Shown piece by piece: positions 57,085 to 64,000 of a DNA stretch of 64,000 nt. Position numbers and translations under genes: made by a program. Every line of letters begins with the position of its first letter. Position 1 is the first letter of the stretch. Location of the stretch: contig NC_088178.1 of assembly GCF_028769735.1 (NCBI RefSeq), forward strand, positions 26,309,357-26,373,356, given 5' to 3'. Under the pieces are notes generated by a model. That model worked only from the letters and a program-made list of their open reading frames with translations. It was not told where the DNA came from and searched no databases. This DNA is from Zonotrichia leucophrys gambelii. Its lineage: Eukaryota > Chordata > Aves > Passeriformes > Passerellidae.

Positions 57085-59936
57085 ACACTTCTTGCAAACT
57101 GTGAATCAATCATTCAGCCAAGGAACCTTTACCACGTCTAGAATTTCCTGTAGCTTGTTTTGATTTGCTTCATGAACCTCTCCAGCCCAGATGTTCCAAG
57201 ATGCTTGAGCCTTTCAGCCAAGGAGTAACCAACTCCCAACAAGTGGCCATGAGGTGCTAATATCCCTTTGCCATCATGGACCAAGCTCACAGCTGCAGGG
57301 TAAGGACATCTGAAAGAACATAGGAAAAATCAAACAGTTCAGACACATGACCTCAGGGCTAACATTTTGTTAAAGAATATTTATATATTAACACTGTTCC
57401 CTCTGATAGAGAAATTATTTAGGCTCTGCTTGAAAAGAAACTCCTCACCTATTGCTTTATCTTCCTACACAAGGGTTTATTTTGTCACCAGGCTAAATAA
57501 AGCCATGTAGTGAGAACCCTTTGGCACCTGCTTGCACGTTTGCATCTGGGAAGAAAATGCTTCTGACCGCTCTCTTTCCCTGTGTGCAGTCAGTTTATAG
57601 AGCCAAAGCTACCCCTAGGGCTCACTGCTCCTGCTTGCTCTTGGAGCAATCTCTTTCCAAGGCAGCAAGTGTCAGGATGGTTGGAGGGAGTGGAGCCTGA
57701 CCAACCATTCCTGGCGATGTTCCCCAAAAATCAAAGTGCGACAAAGCGTTCAGAGGATGCCTAATTATGTTACAAGGTGTGAAGAACTTGGAACCATAAT
57801 ATTGAGACTGCTAGAGAGAAGATTATTGTGCCTCAAATTTTCCAGTGTGGCGAGCTTATAAAAAGTAAGCTTTTTATTTTATAATGTTTTTATATTATAA
57901 TTATATTTTAACTCTCACTTTTAAACGCATAAAAAGCTGTAATGTTCTATAACCTTGTTGAACTGGAAAATCTGAGGCATGCACATTTGGTGATGATGAC
58001 AGTTTGATGCATGGATTTTTTGGGTTGGTCAAATGCCCTTGTCAAAATTCCATAATTGCATCTCAGCCATATGTAGGTTTTTATACTCAGTCCCATCAAA
58101 GTCTCATTCAAGACCTTAAAATAGAGTTTAACTTATTCACAGAGGTTGTGTTGGCCTTACTGAGTTGATTCACCCAAGCTCACAGTAATAGTAACAGTAA
58201 TAAATGATTCTTAACAACATCATTGTGTTATTTCTGATTGCTCCCCCTGGGATTCATGCATGTGACAAAGGAAGCTGGAATCACTCTGCTTTTAAGATAA
58301 AACACACCCAGCTTAATGGGGGGGGGTGTTAATTAGACTTTGGGCATCCATGTTTTAATCTTCTTGCTTTTATCATTTTCCTACATGTGAAATGTTTAAA
58401 AAAGTGTGGACGCAAATGAGATAAACATCTGCTCCACCTTGGAATCATCCATGCAGCCCATAATTCAGCATGTGGCAGGGTTTCAGTGGTGAATGTGGCT
58501 CTGAAAAGGGCAGACAAAAATAGCATCATCTTCCCAGGGAGCCAGGCCAGGCTGCTGGTGGGTGTTCATCAGTGTCTGTGTTCCAGCTCTGCCTGCTCAA
58601 GGTGTGGTTCATCTCCACCAAACCTTACTGGCGTGCTTTGAGATGTTCCAAGCTGATTATCCAGCTCATTTCTCCCATCCAAGGAGGTCTCACTGCGGGG
58701 TTTCTCCTGGAGGAGCCAAACAATTCATGGATTAATTCTTGTCTCTCTGATCCAAGCCTGGTGGGACACCAAGTGCAAGTGGGCACACACAAGGCATCAA
58801 AATGGGATGCTGAGCTAAAAAATGAACCCCTGGATGATGCCAGTGGAGGAGTTAACATTCCCTTACTATTCCTCCTGTGAATAATGTGGTGAACCCATTC
58901 TCAAGTGTTTTCTGCGCAATCTTTACCCAAAATTAGCTTTAAAGGTAGCCCTGAGCACAGGGTTTCCCAGGGGTGCTGTGCAGGTGACTGGTGAACAGGA
59001 GCAGTGCTGAGGTGACATTTACCCAAAAAATGGGCCTGCCTTTCCTGTGTGAGAAGCTCCCAGTGGTCCCTTCTGGATTTGAAATCTGAGAGGTACCTGC
59101 ATTTGGCGAGGGCTTGCAGGAATGGAAAAGCAGCCCCTCAGCCTGGACCAGACTTCTGAAGCTCCAGCACTGGCTGGAGAATTGAGCCAGGTGGGATTTA
59201 CCCCTTGCTCTTGCCAATGTGTAACCTGGCAGGGCTGAAGCTATTGGATAGAAATTCCTGCTCCTCTGCTCTGGTGAAAGCAGGGAGCCAGAGAGCAGCA
59301 GCTCCCAAAGGCATCTGTTACCCCAGGGCGACTTGCACTGCCTGCTGTGAAAAGCTGTAAATTACACACCAATAACTGCATGGAAATGGCTGGGCAAATA
59401 TTTTGAAAGAGGGGAGAAACCTTGTAGAAACCACTGCTTTGTGAGTCACTCATGGGTGGAAAAAGGTGAGCCCAAAAGATATCCCTGGCAAAAGATTTGC
59501 TGGACATTATCCATCCTCACAGCACTGCTCCCTCTTTTCTTCCCCCTCTTTTATATCTCCTTTCCCTTTTACTCCTGCTATTCAAAGCCTGATGAAACCA
59601 TAGTTTCCAAATTGAATTTTTTTTTTCCCTTCCAAATTTCTACTGTCAATAAACACTTCAAAGGTAGAGAGAACTCTAATGCTAGAACTTCTAGCCTGGA
59701 GCTGACTTTTACAGCTCTGTAATAAACCCCTTTAACAAAATGTTTATAATGGCCATGGCACTTGACCACTGCAGTGCTTTCTGTCACCCCCATAGTATTA
59801 AGTGCCAATAAATCACCTGCACTGTCGTGGTGCCCTGTATTTATTTACAAAGCTGTTACAGGAGTACTTCTTATTTTTATTGACCAAGTGGAACAAAAGC
59901 TGAAATTCTTCGTTCTGTGGGTTTATTGGGGAATTT
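57085..59936. other. Gene-free stretch, AT-rich at 57840-57930
   Basis: I recognise no gene or mobile element. A block of TTTTATAATG/TATTATAATTATA words lies at 57840-57930, and a 9-base G run lies at 58318-58326. Open frames up to 102 codons have no domain. Confidence 0.6.
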
Positions 59937-59949
59937 GGGGGGGGGGGGG
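59937..59949. repeat. Poly-G tract (13 G)
   Basis: Thirteen consecutive G residues. Such runs are prone to length variation and sequencing error, so the exact length should be treated with caution. Confidence 0.85.
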
Positions 59950-60442
59950 TTTCCTTTGTGATAAATGCCACCTAACCCTCCAGCTGGCCTCTTGTACCTG
60001 AGGTATGTAGTGCTGATATTTTTGGAGGTGTTTCACAGGGATCCAGCCCAGCTCAGAGGCTGGGGGTGCAGTGGTTGCTTGGCAGACAAAGCCATGAGCA
60101 TCTCCCAACCTGCGCTGGAGCTGAGCCTGCAGCCACAAATAGCTTAGAGGGGAGGCACCAGCCTGCACTGAGATGTGGGGCAGGAGGAAGAGGGCTTTTT
60201 TCTCTTTGTAGGCACTGCTCAGAAGCCTCCCTGCCCCTGTTTATGGCAGAAGGGGATTTCTGGGCTCTGATTTCCTGCCCCATGTTAGGCTGGGCAGGGC
60301 ACAGAGATCAATTACTTCTCTTACCACCTAGCTCTGACCCTGCTTTGGTCTCTCAGGGGGTTGTGCTGGGGCTTATAAACTCCACCATTCCCCTTTTGCA
60401 AAGAGCATTTTTTCGACCTTTACTCACTGAGTAAAGATCAAA
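59950..60442. other. Gene-free stretch
   Basis: I recognise no gene. A 122-codon plus frame at 60066-60434 overlaps minus-strand frames and has no domain. Confidence 0.6.
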
Positions 60443-60524
60443 AAATATATATTTGTATATATGTTCATATATATATGAAAATATATATTTATATATATAT
60501 ATATGATCATATATATATTCATAT
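60443..60524. repeat. Imperfect (AT)n microsatellite with embedded palindrome
   Basis: About 80 bases of alternating AT broken by G and C. It includes ATATATATGATCATATATAT, a perfect 20-bp palindrome near 60494-60513. It is likely to be length-variable and to form cruciform structures. Confidence 0.88.
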
Positions 60525-62604
60525 TTCACTCACTGATAAGCAGAAGTATTAAAACCATAAACCCATAAAATAAAACTTCTTCCTCATCCTTGTTTCATGC
60601 ATGTTTTCATCTCTGCAGTAAAGGTTTCTGAAGATAACTCCCTGTTTGTGACAGAGGATGAAGAAGAGCAGAATTAGAGATTGCACTGTGAGCGTGGACA
60701 CAGTTTTGGTTTGAAATTAATGCATAAAATCCAAACTGTTTTCTCCAAAAGAGTAAACATAGTAAATTTTCCAACTGTGTCAATAACCCCAGGACAGAAC
60801 GGATTTTCAGGCAGCGATGGATCATATAGGAAAACAAGGTTTAGCTGTTGGAAATTAAAAGTTAATATTGGAAGTAAAAGGGCAATCAGCCCCAAAAGCC
60901 ACCTGCCTCCCCTTAGAGCGTGTTTTGAAGATCCTTCCCACATACTGTGTTAGGAGCTGCTGCCTTTGAGTGTATCACCTGGTTGGAATTTTTCACGGAG
61001 CTTGAATTTATTAGAAAACAGCCCCAGTCAAGCAGAACTGTGCAAATTAAATTGGATTTACATGACAAGGTGGAGCCCAAGCACAGCAGCTAGGAAATGC
61101 CTGAGAAGCAAAAGACAAACCAGAGGGGATCAGGGAGGAAGGCTGCACTGTGTAAACAGTGTTTAAAAAAAAAAGGGAAAAAATGTTTGACAAATAGTGC
61201 AATAAAATTAAAATTCCCGCTTCGGCTGCCCTGGGGGTTTCAAAAGGAGACACTGAGGGAGACTTGGACACTAGAGGAAATAAACAGATTTGAGCATCTA
61301 ATAAGAGGGAGGCTGGAATATTATTGTAGGATAAAGTGTTCTGGGATGGGACGAGCTGACCCAGAACTTGTTCCTGTTGTGAGGAGGGTGAAGACTTGAT
61401 CTCCAACCCCAGTGGAGCCTACAGGACTCAGTCCACTGGCTTCAACAAGCTTTGGGAGAAGCCTGATTTCCTTGTAGGCATTAGAAGCTTCATATTTTCT
61501 TCGCTGTCAGCTCACACTGCTGCCTATTATCTTATCAAAACATGGTTTCTTCATCAGTAATACGTAGGTTTCATCTGAATTTGTAAAAACTGAATTGCTT
61601 CCATATGCCAGATATTTCACTGGAGAGACCCTCCACTTTGGGAATGTCATTACTGCCCAAAATAATCTCCTGCAAGTCGTAATGTAAACTCAAAGTTATT
61701 GCAATTTATTAGCAATCACAATTTGCCAGGAAAATGGAATCAAGGGAGTATCAGGGAAAGTAACTCCACTGCAAAATGAACATGCCCTCTGCTGCAGTCT
61801 GAGCCCATTAATATTGACTTTCCAAATTCAGAGAGTGATTTCCTCCCGTGCCTGTGCAATAAGGCAGTGCAGCATGTTTTCTCCTGAAGGAAGCAACAGG
61901 ATTTTGTTGAATATATGGAAGGGAATTGGTTTTCTGGATTGTTGCTTAAAGCTGATCCTTACTGTCAACATTTGTGATGAGCAAGCCTCATGAAATAACA
62001 CGGCTAAAGGCTTAATCTGGTGCCACTGTGATTTGCAGGGCTAAATTGGGGAGACATGGCTGTGGCCAGGGACCAAGGAGTGCACAGTGCTGCTCTTAAA
62101 AATTGAGGGGATCTGCTCCCAGAGATAGTGTGCTGCCATGGGCAGAGATTGGGAGGGGGCGCGAAGGAGATGTGGTGGAAAAATTCATGAAAGAAGTGCT
62201 AAATGTGCCATTTCCTGCTGGAGCCCTTCAGCTTATGAGAAATCCTCCCTCTTGCATCCTACTGTTTGCAGTGTGGATTTGGGAGGGTGAGAAAAGGCTC
62301 TTCATTAGCAACACTTTGATTCCCCTGATCCCGGCGGGCTCGTGGCTGGGATTTCCTCCAGCTGAACGCTGATGTGAGCGGCTCCCAAGTCTGTTTGTGC
62401 AGAAATATCAACGTGTGACAGATCTGGCTGTGGGGTGGGACACCCCATCCCAGAGCCCTGGCCCTGCTGTGAGTCCTCACACAGAGGGCAGTGCTGTATC
62501 CACAGATGGAGGCGCCTTTGGAGCTGCTGAGGTCCTTCAGCACTGGCCTGAGGTGTCCCCAGGATTGTCCCTGTGGAATGGACAGGCTTGGCCTTGCTGT
62601 GGTG
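60525..62604. other. Gene-free stretch with candidate conserved block
   Basis: I recognise no gene or mobile element. Sequence at 61480-62030 is AT-leaning, repeat-free and evenly mixed, which is compatible with conserved non-coding DNA but not proof of it. A short CpG-bearing part lies near 62150-62170 and 62325-62370. Confidence 0.55.
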
Positions 62605-63019
62605 CATGGTTGTGACCGTGTTCACAGGGGTCCGAGGACGAGGGAAGAGACGAGGATCTGACTCTGTGTTTCAGAAGGCTTGATTTATTATTTTATGATA
62701 TATATTATATTAAAACTATACTAAAAGAGTAGAAGAAAGGATTTCATCAGAATGCTAGCTAAGAATAGAATAGCAAAGAAGTAATGATAACAAAGGTTTG
62801 TGGCTTGGACTGTCTGTCCATGCCAGCTGACTGTGATTGGCCATTAATTAGAAACAACCACATGAGACAGTGCAACCAACAGATGCACCTGTTGCATTCC
62901 ACAGCAGCAGATAATCATTGTTTACACTTTGTTCACACTTTGTTCCTGAGGCCTCAGCTTCTCAGGAGGAAAATTCCTAAGGAAAGAATTTTTCATAAAA
63001 GATGTCTGTGACACATGGT
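62605..63019. repeat. 6-bp target-site duplication CATGGT flanking the LTR
   Basis: CATGGT occurs at 62605-62610 and again at 63014-63019, directly abutting the two ends of the LTR. The flanking bases differ on both sides, so the duplication is exactly 6 bp. This length is typical of ERVK (class II) integration. Confidence 0.88.
62611..63013 (-). mobile_element. Songbird ERVK-like solo LTR, 403 bp
   Basis: Sense is minus. It starts TGTCACAGACATCTTTTATG and ends GTGAACACGGTCACA, giving TG...CA termini. It carries a CCAAT-type box (plus GATTGGCC, 62835-62842), an AT-rich TATA-like stretch (about 62700-62712) and an AATAAA signal (plus TTTATT, 62684-62689). I recognise it as an LTR type common in songbird genomes; the exact Repbase name is uncertain. 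Intact ends and a perfect 6-bp duplication show a complete solo LTR, the product of recombination between two LTRs. No viral coding sequence remains. Confidence 0.92.
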
Positions 63020-63740
63020 GGACAACATCATGACCCTTAGATTTACTGAGTCCCAGGTGATACCAAGGGAATTTTGGAGGGTTGAGTACGTGGGATCATG
63101 TCAGATATCTGGGAGTGGTTGTGCAGCCACACTAAATGGTGTCAGCAGAGCTGTCCAAAATTCCCCTATCCACCCCCATGCAAAGAACAACCCCTGACTC
63201 ATGTCAGCATCATAAAACAGCCATAAATTGTTTGTCTCTTCATGGCACTCATTTCCCTGTCAGGGACACCCCTTCTCCTGTGGCATTGGCATTTCTGAGT
63301 CACTGGCCTGGTGTGAAGCTGCAGTTGTGGAAGATCAGAGAGGGAGGATGGAGCAAGCTGGTCTCCAACAGGGGAAACACAGGAGCTGTCACTCCCTGGG
63401 AGCCTGGGCTGCCCCTGGGCTGCTGATAATGCATGCAAACTGGGTGTGGGACACTGCATCCCCTGCCGTGTCACAGCAGATGGAAACAGAGCACAGCCTC
63501 ACCCTGTAAAGCCACTCAGAGACATCAGGGGCTGAACTATTTTGGTAGGAGAATAAAAGCCTGGAAGCACCCCGCCCCTTGAGAGTTTGCATGGTGGATG
63601 TTGTACCCACCCACCCTGAGCTTGCTTTAGCACCAAAACCAGGCTCTGCCTGTGAGCAGCACCACCTTCATACCCTTAGAGCAGCAGTGCAGGAATAACA
63701 GGAATAACAGGCCACTTGGGGCATGGGAGGAGCAATTTAG
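63020..63740. other. Gene-free stretch
   Basis: I recognise no gene or mobile element. GGAATAACA occurs as a tandem pair near 63692-63709, just before the 34-bp array. Confidence 0.6.
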
Positions 63741-63749
63741 GAGCCTTAG

Positions 63750-63874
63750 CCTAGAGCAGGTTGCATCCTTACAGCATCCTTAGTCTGGAGCAGATTGCAT
63801 CCTTACAGCATCCTTATCCTAGAACAGATTGCATCCTTACAACATCCTTAACCCAGAGCAGATTGCATCCTTAA
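63750..63874. repeat. 34-bp tandem repeat, about 3.7 copies
   Basis: TTGCAT recurs at 63761, 63795, 63829 and 63863, exactly 34 bases apart. Each unit reads roughly CCTAGAGCAGATTGCATCCT then TACAGCATCCTTAG. The first three copies are full length; the fourth diverges after CATCCTTA. Within a unit GCATCCTTA occurs twice, so the unit itself seems to contain an older duplication. It is a low-copy minisatellite. Confidence 0.92.
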
Positions 63875-64000
63875 AGCTGGAGCAGCAGCTCACTTCTGTA
63901 GCAGGTACATGTCACCCACAGGGAATATAAGAGTCATCAAGGTTTGCTTCAATGTGGACTAAAGTTGGGTTTCAACAGATCTTTTCCTTCCCTTTTGGAT
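63875..64000. other. Window end, nothing recognised
   Basis: Unique sequence with no gene, repeat or regulatory signal that I can support. Confidence 0.6.

Noticed and set aside
62611..63013. Full endogenous retrovirus
   Set aside because: Identical 6-bp duplications flank a single LTR, so no internal region or second LTR is present.

Overview
The window looks like non-coding nuclear DNA from a bird, most likely a songbird (oscine passerine). I found no protein-coding gene, no exon I would defend, no functional RNA gene and no CRISPR array. The organism call rests on transposon fragments recognised by eye. There are about eight to nine 5'-truncated CR1 LINE pieces with the CR1 3' end (forms of CCAACCCAAACCATTCTATG). 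There is one tRNA-Ile-headed, CR1-tailed SINE of the passerine TguSINE1 type. There is an avian ERVL-type solo LTR, and a songbird-type ERVK-like solo LTR with a perfect 6-bp target-site duplication. Two older MIR-like SINE remnants also remain. Open frames are short and scattered on both strands; the longest is 186 codons and resembles no protein family I know. This is what random frames in vertebrate intergenic or intronic DNA look like.

Layout. Positions 1-16 kb are mostly unique, AT-leaning sequence with homopolymer tracts, one CR1 3' end (11.2 kb), a small CpG-dense patch (3.66-3.76 kb), a 13-bp-arm inverted repeat (13.58 kb) and an unclassified GC-richer block (13.8-14.8 kb). Positions 16-28 kb carry four CR1 fragments in both orientations. 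Positions 28-37 kb hold an AT-rich candidate conserved element, the TguSINE1-like copy (32.4 kb), two MIR-like pieces (33.3 and 36.3 kb) and a 16-bp palindrome. Positions 37-49 kb hold a 13-copy 20-bp minisatellite (38.06 kb), a hairpin with 17-bp arms (41.93 kb), a CpG/GATA-motif cluster (42.1-42.5 kb), three CR1-type pieces and simple repeats. Positions 49-64 kb hold the longest CR1 piece (53.7-54.1 kb), the ERVL LTR (56.7-57.1 kb), an AT microsatellite (60.4 kb), the ERVK-like LTR (62.6-63.0 kb) and a 34-bp tandem array near the right edge.

No genes work together here. The most informative features are the insertions that date and place the lineage, the variable tandem arrays, and a few unique stretches that could be tested as conserved regulatory DNA. 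Family names come from memory of consensus sequences and were not verified by a repeat search. I saw no convincing new biological system.
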